Assembly (NCBI RefSeq): GCF_001467525.1
Contig: NZ_LNXS01000054.1
Location: 396,632-460,631 of the forward strand
Direction: 5' to 3'
DNA from: Legionella anisa
GTDB lineage: Bacteria > Pseudomonadota > Gammaproteobacteria > Legionellales > Legionellaceae
DNA length: 64,000 bases
Below are positions 18,196 to 27,330 of the stretch, piece after piece. The notes under the pieces were generated by a model. That model searched no databases and was not told the origin of the DNA. It saw only the letters and a list, made by a program, of their open reading frames with translations. The translations under genes were made by a program, and so were the position numbers. Each line of letters starts with the position of its first letter. The first letter of the stretch is position 1.

Positions 18196-19587
18196 ATGAA
18201 CGATACATTGAAGACTTATTCGCCTATAGATAATTCTCTTTATGTGGAGCGTGCTTTTGCCAATAACCATGAGATTCAAGCCGCATTCGATAGAGCAGTA
18301 GGTGCAAAAAAGCAGTGGGCTGCGACCACTATAACTGAGCGGGCGAATTATTGTACTGCTGCGGTAGATGCTCTGGTTGCTATTAAGGATGAGATTGCCA
18401 GCGAAATTTGCTGGCAGATGGGAAGACCAATTTGTTATGCCGCCGGAGAAATTAACGGCCTTGAAGAAAGGGCTCGTTATATGATTGCTGCCGCAAATGC
18501 TGCACTTGCTCCGATCAGATTACCTGAAAAACCAGGTTTTCTTCGGTACATCACACGTGAGCCATTAGGATTAACCTTCGTCATTGCTCCCTGGAATTAT
18601 CCTTATCTTACTGCAGTCAATGCAATTATCCCATCCATTATGGCTGGCAATGTCGTGTTGCTGAAACATTCTGCACAAACACCACTTGTAGCAGAACGGT
18701 TCGCTCAGGCATTTAGGGAAGCAAATCTTCCACAAGGGGTTTTCCAGTATTTGCATCTAACGCATCCAGATACGGAACAAGTCTTACGTCATCCAGCCAT
18801 AAATCATGTCGCTTTTACAGGTTCTGTTGCTGGTGGAGAGATGGTTGAGCGAGTAACGGCTGGGCGTTTTTTGAGTATAGGATTAGAACTTGGAGGAAAA
18901 GATCCTGCTTATGTTCGTTTTGATGCAGATATTGATAAAGCTGTAGATACGCTTATGGATGGAGCGTTTTTCAACTCAGGCCAATCCTGTTGCGGGATTG
19001 AGCGTATTTATGTGCATGAGAAGGTTTATGATCATTTTATTAACAAAGCAGTCGCATTGGTGAAACAATATAAGCTCGGACGTCCGGATGAACCGGAAAC
19101 AACTTTAGGACCACTTGTTCGCCCATCTTCTGCGGAATTTGTTCGCGCACAGATTCAAGAAGCCCTGACCCAGGGTGCTGTAGCACATATCGACAGTCGA
19201 GATTTTGTTATGGATCAACCAGGATCTGCCTATATGGCTCCGCAGATTTTAACCGAAGTAAACCATAAAATGCGGGTGATGACAGAAGAAACGTTTGGAC
19301 CAGTTGTCGGTATTATGTCCGTTGACAGCGATGACGAAGCCATTGCATTAATGAATGACAGTAACTATGGATTAACCGCGGCTGTGTTTACCCAAAATAT
19401 AGACCAAGGAATCGCGATTGGTGAGCAACTTCACACGGGAACATTTTTTATTAATCGTTGTGATTATCTCGATCCTGCCTTGGCTTGGACTGGCATTAAA
19501 AACTCTGGGCGTGGATGTACACTCTCTTCTCTAGGATATGATGTACTGACCCGACCTAAATCTTTTCATGTAAAAATGATCGATTAG
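18196..19587 (+). CDS. NAD(P)-dependent aldehyde dehydrogenase
   Basis: The 463-residue product is a class 3-like or succinate-semialdehyde-type aldehyde dehydrogenase. It has the cofactor-binding APWNYPYLTAVNAIIPSIMAGN at ~131-152, AFTGS at ~206-210, the general base in LELGGKDP (E231) and the catalytic cysteine in FNSGQSC (C265), then EETFGPVVGI. It should oxidise an aldehyde to the acid. It lies 17 bases after the glutamine-synthetase-like gene and 14 bases before the iron alcohol dehydrogenase, so the three are surely cotranscribed. In the proposed pathway it would oxidise a gamma-glutamyl-amino aldehyde, as PuuC does in putrescine breakdown; this assignment is inference. Confidence 0.9.
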   Translation: MNDTLKTYSPIDNSLYVERAFANNHEIQAAFDRAVGAKKQWAATTITERANYCTAAVDALVAIKDEIASEICWQMGRPICYAAGEINGLEERARYMIAAANAALAPIRLPEKPGFLRYITREPLGLTFVIAPWNYPYLTAVNAIIPSIMAGNVVLLKHSAQTPLVAERFAQAFREANLPQGVFQYLHLTHPDTEQVLRHPAINHVAFTGSVAGGEMVERVTAGRFLSIGLELGGKDPAYVRFDADIDKAVDTLMDGAFFNSGQSCCGIERIYVHEKVYDHFINKAVALVKQYKLGRPDEPETTLGPLVRPSSAEFVRAQIQEALTQGAVAHIDSRDFVMDQPGSAYMAPQILTEVNHKMRVMTEETFGPVVGIMSVDSDDEAIALMNDSNYGLTAAVFTQNIDQGIAIGEQLHTGTFFINRCDYLDPALAWTGIKNSGRGCTLSSLGYDVLTRPKSFHVKMID

Positions 19588-19601
19588 AAAGGAATTGATA
19601 G

Positions 19602-20813
19602 ATGAGCACCTTATCATTAACGGCTAACTGGAACTATCCTACTTCGATAAAGGTTGGGGTAGGTCGTGTTCGTGAACTGGTTGATGCCTGTCATGCTTTG
19701 GGAATGAAATCCCCATTGTTAGTTACAGACAGTAACCTTGCAAAATTACCAATGATCGAATCCGTATTGAAGAATTGTCGTGATGCGGGTTTGCTTATTG
19801 CTTTATTCGCTGCTGTAAAAGCGAATCCTACAGGTGAAAATGTGATGGCTGGTGTAGATATTTACCGAAAAGGGCAACATGATGGGGTCATTGCCATAGG
19901 TGGCGGATCTGCTCTTGATGCAGGTAAAGCCATCGCATTGATGGTCGGACAAAATTGTTCCTTATGGGACTTTGAAGATATAGGAGATAATTGGCGACGG
20001 GTGAATGTTGCTGGTATGGCCCCTGTTATCGCGTTGCCGAGCACTGCGGGTACTGGTTCAGAGGTGGGGCGTGCTTCGGTTATTACCGACACGCAACAGC
20101 AGCGTAAAAAGATCATTTTTCACCCCAAAATGTTGCCTGCCCTAGTTATTTTAGATCCGGAATTGACAGTAGCTTTACCTCCGAGTATCACCGCAGCAAC
20201 AGGTATGGATGCATTATCTCATTGCTTGGAAGCTTATTCTGCTCCTGGCTATCATCCATTAGCTGAGGGAATTGCTCTGGAGGGGATACGCCTAATAAAA
20301 GAACATTTACCACGTGTAATGCAAAATGGTAGGGATATTGACTCCAGAACACAGATGCTTGTCGCTTCTCTGATGGGAGCAACAGCTTTCCAACGTGGTT
20401 TGGGTGCTATGCATGCACTTGCTCATCCCTTAGGAGCGATTTACGATGCTCATCATGGTCGATTAAATGCCATTTTAATGCCCTATATATTGCAAGCCAA
20501 TCGACCGGAGATTGAGCATAAAATCACGCGGTTGGCGGCTTATTTGGAGATTGACAATGGATTTGATGGATTTCTCAATTGGATACTGCAATTGCGTCGT
20601 GAATTAGGTATCGAGCATTGTCTGAGTGAAATTGGCATTGATGAGCAACATGCTACACGTATTGCAATAATGGCAACAGAAGATCCTTCAGCACAAAGCA
20701 ACCCCATCCTTTTCGACCAGCAGCAATATAGTAATATTCTCATGGCCGCACTCCATGGGGATGATGCTTATCATTCTAAGATTGTAGGAATGAGATTGGC
20801 GGAAGCACCTTAA
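19602..20813 (+). CDS. Iron-containing (group III) alcohol dehydrogenase
   Basis: A 403-residue member of the FucO/AdhB family. The NAD-binding AIGGGSALDAGKAIAL is at ~98-113, ALPSTAGTGSE at ~144-154 and the iron-binding residues are visible as D203 and H207 (GMDALSHCLEAY), H271 (MHALAHPLG) and H285 (DAHHG). The spacing equals that of FucO ligands. It interconverts an alcohol and an aldehyde. Preceded by GAAAGGAATTG ribosome site and 14 bases after the aldehyde dehydrogenase, it fits an alcohol-to-aldehyde-to-acid sequence. Canonical Puu pathways use an amine oxidase instead, so an alcohol dehydrogenase here hints that the substrate is an amino alcohol. Confidence 0.9.
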   Translation: MSTLSLTANWNYPTSIKVGVGRVRELVDACHALGMKSPLLVTDSNLAKLPMIESVLKNCRDAGLLIALFAAVKANPTGENVMAGVDIYRKGQHDGVIAIGGGSALDAGKAIALMVGQNCSLWDFEDIGDNWRRVNVAGMAPVIALPSTAGTGSEVGRASVITDTQQQRKKIIFHPKMLPALVILDPELTVALPPSITAATGMDALSHCLEAYSAPGYHPLAEGIALEGIRLIKEHLPRVMQNGRDIDSRTQMLVASLMGATAFQRGLGAMHALAHPLGAIYDAHHGRLNAILMPYILQANRPEIEHKITRLAAYLEIDNGFDGFLNWILQLRRELGIEHCLSEIGIDEQHATRIAIMATEDPSAQSNPILFDQQQYSNILMAALHGDDAYHSKIVGMRLAEAP

Positions 20814-20832
20814 GGAATTCCATAGGGACACT

Positions 20833-21534
20833 ATGAAAATCGGAATCTTGCAATGTGACCAAGTAGTGCCTGAATTAATTTCTTTACATGGCACTTATTC
20901 AGAAATGTATATCAAACTACTGCATCAAGCAGAGCCTAATTTGATATTTACAGTTTATGATGTCTGTCATGGTGAACTGCCAGCCCATATTGACGCCGAA
21001 GATGCTTATATTATTACTGGGAGTCGCTATGGTGTTAATGACGGTTTTTCATGGATTACTGCACTTGAAGAATTGGTCCGATGTCTTCATGCAGAAAGAA
21101 AAAAAGTCGTAGGGATTTGTTTTGGACATCAGCTTATTGCGAAAGCATTAGGAGGTAAGGTGATTCAATCTCCCAAGGGTTGGGGGATAGGAATGTCGGT
21201 AAATAAAATCACACAGCATAAATCTTGGATGGTTCCATCTCTTGGCGCGCTCAACCTACTCGTTAGTCACCAGGATCAAGTTGTAGTTCTACCGCCAGAA
21301 GCAGAAATTCTCGCTGCAAGTGATTTCTGTCCGTTTTACATGCTGCAAATTCGCGACAATCTATTTACTGTACAAGGTCATCCTGAATATAGTAAAAATT
21401 ATATCCAGGCACTGATTGAAATCCGCAAGCACAAGCTGAGTAAAGAATTGGTCGATCAGTGCTTAAAATCATTACAGCAACATTGTGATGATAGAGCATT
21501 TTCTAGCTGGATTGTTAAATTTTTGAGTTTTTAA
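20833..21534 (+). CDS. Class I glutamine amidotransferase-like hydrolase
   Basis: The 233-residue protein is a stand-alone class I GATase domain of the GMP-synthase-like type: ITGSRYGVND at ~61-70, nucleophile elbow GICFGHQLIAKALGG with C96, and VQGHPEY with H183 and E185. All three catalytic residues are present. It lies 19 bases after the alcohol dehydrogenase as the last gene of the operon. No synthetase domain is attached, and in this context it could hydrolyse a gamma-glutamyl amide to release glutamate, the role PuuD plays with a different subfamily. Alternatively it could supply ammonia to an unlinked enzyme. Confidence 0.82.
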   Translation: MKIGILQCDQVVPELISLHGTYSEMYIKLLHQAEPNLIFTVYDVCHGELPAHIDAEDAYIITGSRYGVNDGFSWITALEELVRCLHAERKKVVGICFGHQLIAKALGGKVIQSPKGWGIGMSVNKITQHKSWMVPSLGALNLLVSHQDQVVVLPPEAEILAASDFCPFYMLQIRDNLFTVQGHPEYSKNYIQALIEIRKHKLSKELVDQCLKSLQQHCDDRAFSSWIVKFLSF

Positions 21535-21659
21535 AATAAGAAAATAGCGTATGCCTCAACTTTTTTATTGAAATATCAATAGGTCATGGTTGAATTTAAA
21601 TTTATTTGCTAGAATCTAAAGGGATTTAAAAAAAATATTAAACTTATAGGGAGAATAAA

Positions 21660-21836
21660 ATGAAACGTTTCGCTTTAGTTGCAGCAACTGGTTTATTAGC
21701 GTTAACGCTAGCTGCATGTGGTGAGCAAAGTAACAAGCAACCTACTACAGGAACAACTGACACGACTACAACACCACAACCAGCACCAGCTCAACAACCT
21801 GCTGGCGGAAATCAAACCCAAACTCCAAATCAATAA
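21660..21836 (+). CDS. Small lipoprotein with Thr/Pro/Gln-rich tail
   Basis: This 58-residue gene has a lipoprotein signal peptide (MKRFALVAATGLLALTLAAC, lipobox LAAC with Cys at 20). The tail is low-complexity, rich in Thr, Pro and Gln (TTGTTDTTTTPQPAPAQQP), and has no folded domain. The ribosome site GGGAGAA lies just before the ATG, and a TAGAAT-like -10 box lies about 45 bases upstream. It resembles small entericidin-like or antigen-like lipoproteins in layout only. It is probably attached to a membrane facing the periplasm. Function unknown. Confidence 0.8.
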   Translation: MKRFALVAATGLLALTLAACGEQSNKQPTTGTTDTTTTPQPAPAQQPAGGNQTQTPNQ

Positions 21837-21845
21837 AATCTTTTA

Positions 21846-21877
21846 ACCTGGGTGAAGGCTTAAGCCGTAACCCAGGA
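21846..21877. repeat. Short copy of the CCTGGGTGAAGG repeat, possible terminator
   Basis: CCTGGGTGAAGGCTTAAGCCGTAACCCAGG is a compact inverted repeat just after the small lipoprotein gene. It belongs to the palindromic family seen at ten other places. It could act as a weak terminator, but no T-run follows. Confidence 0.65.
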
Positions 21878-21901
21878 TAATCTCCACCTATTCATATATT
21901 C

Positions 21902-22384
21902 ATGAACTCTTTTGATAAACTAATCAAAGAAATTTCCGCAATTCTTAAAAAAAAGAATTGGCAACTCGTCACGGCTGAATCATGTACCGGAGGACTCATT
22001 GCAGGTTATCTCACTGAAATTTCTGGAAGTTCAGTCTGGTTTGAACGGGGATTTGTGACGTACAGTAATCTCGCCAAAGAAGAGCTGCTGTCAGTGCCTA
22101 AACAATTAATTGAGGAATATGGTGCAGTCAGTGAACCTGTTGCACAGGCTATGGCGATTGGTGCGTTACAACATAGTGCAGGACATGTAGCTGTCTCAGT
22201 TACTGGTATTGCGGGTCCGGATGGAGGTAGCCTTGAGAAGCCAGTGGGGACTGTGTGTTTTGGTTGGGCTGCTCGAGACATGAATCCCAGGATATTAAGA
22301 AAACAGTTCACTGGAAACCGACACGACATACGCTTGGCTGCATGCCAAGAAGCTTTATCAGGCATTCTTTCTTACATCAAGTAG
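21902..22384 (+). CDS. pncC: Nicotinamide-nucleotide amidohydrolase PncC (CinA C-terminal family)
   Basis: The 160-residue protein is the stand-alone CinA C-terminal domain, which deamidates NMN to nicotinate mononucleotide in pyridine nucleotide recycling. It shows the family motifs TAESCTGGLIAGYLTEISGS at ~24-43, YSNLAKEELL, GAVSEPVAQAMA at ~78-89 and VTGIAGPDGGS at ~100-110. It lies upstream of recA, as in many gammaproteobacteria (pncC-recA-recX-alaS), although a 640-base stretch with a small opposing ORF separates them here. The start is the only ATG that gives full length, and the ribosome site is weak. Confidence 0.93.
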   Translation: MNSFDKLIKEISAILKKKNWQLVTAESCTGGLIAGYLTEISGSSVWFERGFVTYSNLAKEELLSVPKQLIEEYGAVSEPVAQAMAIGALQHSAGHVAVSVTGIAGPDGGSLEKPVGTVCFGWAARDMNPRILRKQFTGNRHDIRLAACQEALSGILSYIK

Positions 22385-22519
22385 CATCACTTCCCTGTCC
22401 TCACATGATTTTGGTGATTTGATATGCTAACTGATAACTCATTTGTTTTAGAGAAAATTTCGAATGTATTTGAAATTTATGTTTTTGACAGGAGCACCAC
22501 GTCTGAGTATGTAATCTAT

Positions 22520-22750
22520 CTACTTTTGTAGCGTTATGCTGGTTAAATCATTAGCCACTGACAGCCCTTTCCGTTTCAATTCAATTTGAGCACGATCTGT
22601 AAAACTTATTCTTGATTCCTCGGGGGTAGGAAAAAAGAGATGCTTAGCGGCATTAGAAATATCAATTACTACTCGTTCTGCATATAATGAAGTAGCTATG
22701 ACGTCAGAAATTGGTGATGGTTTTTCATTTTTACTTTGCATAAAATTCAC
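22520..22750 (-). CDS. Small hypothetical protein
   Basis: A 76-residue open frame on the strand opposite to recA, lying alone in the pncC-recA gap. The product is hydrophilic with mixed charge, has no signal peptide or membrane segment, and includes SNAAKHLFFPTPEESRISFTD. I do not recognise it. Support is only the open frame in a gap otherwise unexplained, with no clear ribosome site, so it may not be translated. Confidence 0.42.
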   Translation of the reverse strand: MNFMQSKNEKPSPISDVIATSLYAERVVIDISNAAKHLFFPTPEESRISFTDRAQIELKRKGLSVANDLTSITLQK

Positions 22751-22958
22751 TATATTAAAGAAAATGTATTAAAATTTTACCATATAGTTAAAAATATTAT
22801 CAACACCTGGTTGTGAAAGAACAGTATTAGCGTTTTCGCTTTATTCCCCAACATGGATTTTTGACCCCATCATTCACTTTTCTTTTCTGAGTCATTAATT
22901 CTGTTTTTGCATTTACTTAGGCTTGAGCAAAAAAACTCTTTTAATCCGGTGAATCAAT

Positions 22959-22987
22959 TTGCTGCTTGTTTCTATCTGTGTGATAAT
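22959..22987 (+). promoter_or_regulatory. Candidate sigma-70 promoter of recA
   Basis: TTGCTG, a 17-base spacer and GATAAT lie about 38 bases before the recA start codon, predicting a leader of about 30 bases. I saw no LexA-type CTG-N10-CAG palindrome over it, which fits the known absence of a LexA SOS circuit in Legionella. The upstream ATG that extends the recA frame lies inside this promoter. Confidence 0.45.
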
Positions 22988-23024
22988 TTTACCCTTGCAT
23001 AACTCTAACTACCTGGAAAATATT

Positions 23025-24071
23025 ATGGAAGAAAATAAACAAAAAGCATTATCAGCTGCCCTCTCGCAAATTGAACGTCAATTTGGTAAAGGATCAGTGA
23101 TGCGTATGGGAGACAGCAACGTATCCCGAGATATAGAAGCCATTTCAACAGGATCTTTAGGATTAGATATCGCATTGGGAATTGGTGGTTTGCCCAAAGG
23201 ACGTGTTGTTGAAATTTATGGTCCCGAATCTTCTGGTAAAACCACCTTGACCTTACAAGTAATTGCAGAATGTCAAAAAATGGGAGGCACTGCCGCATTT
23301 ATTGATGCAGAACATGCTTTAGACCCTAGCTATGCACAAAAACTGGGTGTTAATGTGGATGAGTTATTGGTTTCTCAGCCCGATACAGGGGAACAAGCTT
23401 TGGAGATTACCGATATGCTGGTGCGTTCAGCCGCGGTAGATGTAATTATTGTCGACTCTGTTGCGGCATTGACTCCTAAAGCAGAAATTGAAGGAGAAAT
23501 GGGGGATTCACATGTTGGTTTACAAGCTCGACTCATGTCACAAGCTTTGCGTAAATTGACCGCTAATATTAAACGATCCAATACGTTAGTTATTTTCATT
23601 AACCAAATTCGTATGAAAATTGGTGTGATGTTTGGTAGCCCTGAAACAACCACTGGTGGTAATGCACTGAAGTTCTATGCTTCTGTCCGCTTGGATATTC
23701 GTCGGATTGGGTCAATTAAAAAAGGCGAAGAAGTTTTAGGTAGTGAAACTCGCGTTAAAGTAGTTAAGAATAAAGTTGCTCCACCATTCAAGATGACTGA
23801 ATTTGATATTCTTTATAATGAAGGTATTTCTCGTGAAAGTGAAATTATCAACTTGGGTGTCCAACTCAATCTGATTGAGAAATCGGGTGCTTGGTACAGT
23901 TATAAAGGAGAGAAAATAGGCCAGGGTAAGGATAATGTTCGCTTGTACCTTAAGGAGAACTCTCAAGTTGCAGCAACTCTTGAACAGCAAATTCGTACTG
24001 AACTCCTAGAGAAAAAACTACCTATGCTTGCATCCGCTAGTGCCGATGAATTTGAGACAATTGATGACTAA
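23025..24071 (+). CDS. recA: Recombinase RecA
   Basis: RecA forms filaments on single-stranded DNA and drives homologous pairing. The 348-residue protein starts [20 protein letters not shown] and has Walker [10 protein letters not shown] at 66-74, [19 protein letters not shown], the L2-type region [20 protein letters not shown], and an acidic tail ([11 protein letters not shown]). The frame is open to 22959, but the 22 extra residues are encoded by the probable promoter and leader; ATG 23025 gives the usual length. recX overlaps the end of recA, so the two are translationally coupled. Confidence 0.97.
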   Translation: MEENKQKALSAALSQIERQFGKGSVMRMGDSNVSRDIEAISTGSLGLDIALGIGGLPKGRVVEIYGPESSGKTTLTLQVIAECQKMGGTAAFIDAEHALDPSYAQKLGVNVDELLVSQPDTGEQALEITDMLVRSAAVDVIIVDSVAALTPKAEIEGEMGDSHVGLQARLMSQALRKLTANIKRSNTLVIFINQIRMKIGVMFGSPETTTGGNALKFYASVRLDIRRIGSIKKGEEVLGSETRVKVVKNKVAPPFKMTEFDILYNEGISRESEIINLGVQLNLIEKSGAWYSYKGEKIGQGKDNVRLYLKENSQVAATLEQQIRTELLEKKLPMLASASADEFETIDD

Positions 24072-24504
24072 AGCATTTGATAGTGCTGTGCGCCTGTTAT
24101 CCAGGCGCGAGCACAGTAGGGTAGAACTTTATGATAAATTGAAACAAAAAGGATATAATCCAGTAGAAATAAAAAATGCGCTGGAGGAATGCGAACGCAT
24201 GGATTTACAAAATGATTATCGTTTTGTAGAAATATACAGTCGGTCACGCATTCGTCAGGGTTATGGACCTTTAAAAATTAGTCAGGAATTAGGTAGTAAA
24301 GGAATTAATAAGGAATTAATTCATCAATTCTTACAGCAGGAGGATGATAATTGGTTGGCTTATGCTTTAGATGTCTGGCGAAAAAAAAGTAAAGGTCAAT
24401 ATGATTTATCTTTTGAGGAGCTCCAAAAACAGCAGCGGTTTTTGCTTTATCGTGGATTTGGTATGGATATCATTGCTCAAGTAAAAAAAGAATTGGAAAA
24501 ATAA
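24064..24504 (+). CDS. recX: RecA regulator RecX
   Basis: RecX caps and limits RecA filaments. The 146-residue product (ATG 24064) is basic and helical, with the family pattern of three repeated helical units: [39 protein letters not shown] and [19 protein letters not shown]. The start ATG lies inside the end of recA (8-base overlap at ATGACTAA), the usual coupling. An upstream in-frame ATG at 24028 would lie deeper in recA and adds residues not typical for RecX. Confidence 0.92.
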   Translation: MTKAFDSAVRLLSRREHSRVELYDKLKQKGYNPVEIKNALEECERMDLQNDYRFVEIYSRSRIRQGYGPLKISQELGSKGINKELIHQFLQQEDDNWLAYALDVWRKKSKGQYDLSFEELQKQQRFLLYRGFGMDIIAQVKKELEK

Positions 24505-24542
24505 AGATGAAATCGTAGCCTTGAGAAGGGAACGTAATTCAG

Positions 24543-24638
24543 AATCGTAGCCTGGGTGCAGCGCAGCGGAACCCAGGTTTTCTGACTTGAATAAAACTTC
24601 TCAACCTGGTTCCGCTGCGCTGCGCCCAGGCTACGATT
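24543..24638. repeat. CCTGGGTGCAGCG palindromic repeat, long form
   Basis: AATCGTAGCCTGGGTGCAGC and its inverse GCGCCCAGGCTACGATT bound a 96-base element, with inner arms GCGGAACCCAGG and CCTGGTTCCGC. It lies between recX and alaS and is followed by alaS after 38 bases. It could fold into a long hairpin in the transcript. Confidence 0.8.
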
Positions 24639-24676
24639 AAAAGATTAAAATTAACTCAAATTGGTGTTGATTATAA

Positions 24677-27259
24677 ATGAAAAGTTCTGAAATTAGACAA
24701 GCATTCTTTGATTATTTCACACAACGCGGTCATCAATTGGTGGAATCCAGCTCTTTAGTTCCTGCGAATGATCCTACTTTATTATTTACTAATGCAGGGA
24801 TGGTGCAATTTAAGGATTTATTTTTAGGACTTGAAACACGTTCTTATCAACGGGCAGTTACTGCACAACGTTGTGTACGCGCAGGCGGTAAACACAATGA
24901 CTTGGAGAATGTGGGATATACAGCACGACACCATACATTTTTTGAAATGTTGGGTAACTTTAGTTTCGGAGATTATTTTAAGCGTGAAGCAATAAAATTT
25001 GCTTGGGAATTTTTAACTCAAGTTCTGCGTTTACCTGAAGAGCGCTTGTGGGTGACTGTTTATAAAGAAGATCAGGAAGCAGAAGATATCTGGCTCAAAG
25101 AAATGAAAGTTTCAGCCACACGATTCTCGCGTTGTGGGGAAAAGGATAATTTTTGGTCCATGGGTGATACTGGCCCTTGTGGTCCTTGCACTGAAATCTT
25201 TTATGATCATGGTCCTGAAATTCCAGGTGGTCCTCCTGGAAGCCCGGATGAAGATGGGGACCGATATATAGAAATTTGGAACCTGGTTTTCATGCAATTT
25301 AACCGGGATAAGGATGGGAATTTGCATCCTTTACCTAAACCTTCTGTAGATACAGGTATGGGACTTGAGCGACTCGCTGCGGTAGTTCAAGGCGTGCACA
25401 GCAACTATGAAATAGACAGTTTCCAGTATTTAATTCAATCCACGGCAAAACTTGGAAACATTACCAATTTAAACCATACCTCTTTAAAAGTAATTGCTGA
25501 TCATATTCGCTCTTGTGCCTTTTTAATTGCTGATGGAGTGATTCCAGGCAATGAAGGGCGTGGATATGTATTAAGAAGAATTATAAGAAGAGCAGTACGA
25601 CATGGTAATAAGTTGGGCTTGCCAACTCCATTTTTTTCGCGATTAGTAGAGCCCTTAATACAGGTAATGGGGGATGCATATCCTGAATTGATACAATTTA
25701 AAGCGCATATAGAAAAAATCCTTAATCAAGAAGAAAATCAATTTGCCCGTACGCTTGATCAGGGTTTACGTCTCTTGCAAGAACAAATGCATTCTCTTGG
25801 AGGCCACGAAATATCTGGAGAAATCGCATTTAAGTTGTATGACACTTATGGCTTTCCTGTTGATTTGACTGCTGATATTGCGAGAGAACAAGGGCTTTAT
25901 GTGGAAATGGATGGTTTTAATCAATTGATGCAACAGCAAAAAGCGCAATCTCAGGCTGCTAGCCAGTTCAGCGCGGATTATAGTGCCAGTGCCCAATTGG
26001 ACCACCAATCTGATTTTCATGGCTATGAGAAAGAGGAAACAGAAGCAAAAATTATTGCTTTGCTGTTCGAAGGAAGTGAAGTGGAAACCTTAAGTCAAGG
26101 TATGAAAGGCGCTTTAGTTTTGGATCACACGCCTTTTTACGCAGAAAGTGGGGGCCAAGTCGGGGATAAGGGAGTACTCACAAGCACAGGCTTTCGTTTC
26201 CGTGTTGATGACACGCAAAAAAATGGTCAAGCCATAGTGCATTATGGTGAAGTGGTGGAAGGTACTGCAACTCTAGATCAATTCGTTAAGGCACAAATAG
26301 ACAATGAGCGTCGAGAAGCAATTCGTTTAAATCATACAGCCACTCATTTATTGCATGCTGCTTTAAAAACAGTGGTAGGACCACAAGTCCAGCAAAAAGG
26401 TTCATTGGTTGATGCAGAGCGTGCGCGTTTTGACTTTTCTCATTTTGAACCATTAACCGCAGAACAAATTAAAGAAATTGAATCGTTGGTTAATGATCAA
26501 ATTCGTGCCAATCATGAAGTGGTCACTCGAATTATGGATATTGATTCTGCTAAAAAAAGTGGTGCAGTAGCTCTTTTTGGAGAGAAATATACTGATAAAG
26601 TGCGCGTATTATCCATGGGTGAATTCTCTAAAGAACTTTGTGGTGGAACGCATGCGCAACGGACAGGTGATATTGGTCTATTTAAAATTGTTGCTGAATA
26701 CGGAATTGCCAGTGGCGTGAGGCGTATCGAGATGGTCACGGGACGTTATGCTTTAGCATGGGTTAGTGAACAACAGTTTATGCTGAACGAATTAGCTTCT
26801 TTGTTAAAAACCACAACAAATAGTTTACCGGATAAAGTAGGACAGCTACTTACTGAAAATAAAGGTTTAGAAAAAGAAATCGCCAAATTACAAAGTGAGA
26901 AAGCACAAAAATCAGGTGCTGATCTGGCAAATGAAGTGGAAAAAATTAATGGAATCAGTTTGCTTGTAAAACGATTGGAAGGTGTAGACAGCCAAACTAT
27001 CCGTACTACTTTGGATCAACTAAAATCCAGACTCGATTCAGCGGTAATTGTTTTATTTACCATAGACCAAAACAAAATGAATGTGATTGCAGGAGTGAGT
27101 AAAAATATTTTAGGTAAAGCACCCACTGCAGCTGCTTTAGTAAGGCATCTATGTGGAAAAGGCGGTGGTCGTGATGATATGGCCCAGGGCGGAGGAGAAG
27201 TCCCAGCTGATTTAGAGAAAAAGATAGAGGAAATTAGAGAAATGGTGCGCCATTCGTGA
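24677..27259 (+). CDS. alaS: Alanine-tRNA ligase
   Basis: AlaRS charges tRNA-Ala and edits mischarged serine and glycine. The 860-residue protein has the class II catalytic core at the N-terminus (FTNAGMVQFKDLFLG at ~36-50, RCVRAGGKHNDLENVG), the editing domain with its zinc ligands (NHTATHLLHAAL and ELCGGTHAQRTGDIG) and the C-Ala domain ending in GKGGGRDDMAQGGG. Length is normal. It completes the conserved recA-recX-alaS order, separated from recX by a long palindromic repeat. Confidence 0.97.
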   Translation: MKSSEIRQAFFDYFTQRGHQLVESSSLVPANDPTLLFTNAGMVQFKDLFLGLETRSYQRAVTAQRCVRAGGKHNDLENVGYTARHHTFFEMLGNFSFGDYFKREAIKFAWEFLTQVLRLPEERLWVTVYKEDQEAEDIWLKEMKVSATRFSRCGEKDNFWSMGDTGPCGPCTEIFYDHGPEIPGGPPGSPDEDGDRYIEIWNLVFMQFNRDKDGNLHPLPKPSVDTGMGLERLAAVVQGVHSNYEIDSFQYLIQSTAKLGNITNLNHTSLKVIADHIRSCAFLIADGVIPGNEGRGYVLRRIIRRAVRHGNKLGLPTPFFSRLVEPLIQVMGDAYPELIQFKAHIEKILNQEENQFARTLDQGLRLLQEQMHSLGGHEISGEIAFKLYDTYGFPVDLTADIAREQGLYVEMDGFNQLMQQQKAQSQAASQFSADYSASAQLDHQSDFHGYEKEETEAKIIALLFEGSEVETLSQGMKGALVLDHTPFYAESGGQVGDKGVLTSTGFRFRVDDTQKNGQAIVHYGEVVEGTATLDQFVKAQIDNERREAIRLNHTATHLLHAALKTVVGPQVQQKGSLVDAERARFDFSHFEPLTAEQIKEIESLVNDQIRANHEVVTRIMDIDSAKKSGAVALFGEKYTDKVRVLSMGEFSKELCGGTHAQRTGDIGLFKIVAEYGIASGVRRIEMVTGRYALAWVSEQQFMLNELASLLKTTTNSLPDKVGQLLTENKGLEKEIAKLQSEKAQKSGADLANEVEKINGISLLVKRLEGVDSQTIRTTLDQLKSRLDSAVIVLFTIDQNKMNVIAGVSKNILGKAPTAAALVRHLCGKGGGRDDMAQGGGEVPADLEKKIEEIREMVRHS

Positions 27260-27270
27260 AAAATGATGCC

Positions 27271-27299
27271 AAGTAGCCTGTTTTGTTTCTAGGCTACTT
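27271..27299 (+). terminator. Hairpin after alaS
   Basis: AAGTAGCCTG and TAGGCTACTT form an inverted repeat around GTTTTGTTTC, 11 bases after the alaS stop. No T-run follows, so it may be a stabilising or partial terminator rather than a strong one; its GTAGCCTG arm resembles the ends of the dispersed palindromic family. Confidence 0.45.
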
Positions 27300-27330
27300 A
27301 TCTGAAAACAACCATACATAAGGACATGAC

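Noticed and set aside
22959-23024. Upstream extension of recA (22 residues)
   Set aside because: It overlaps the likely promoter, and RecA starting at ATG 23025 has the normal 348-residue length.
22751-23024. Possible LexA box before recA
   Set aside because: The nearest pattern, CTG...CAG in CTGGTTGTGAAAGAACAG, has 12 bases between rather than 10 and lacks the TGT/ACA context.
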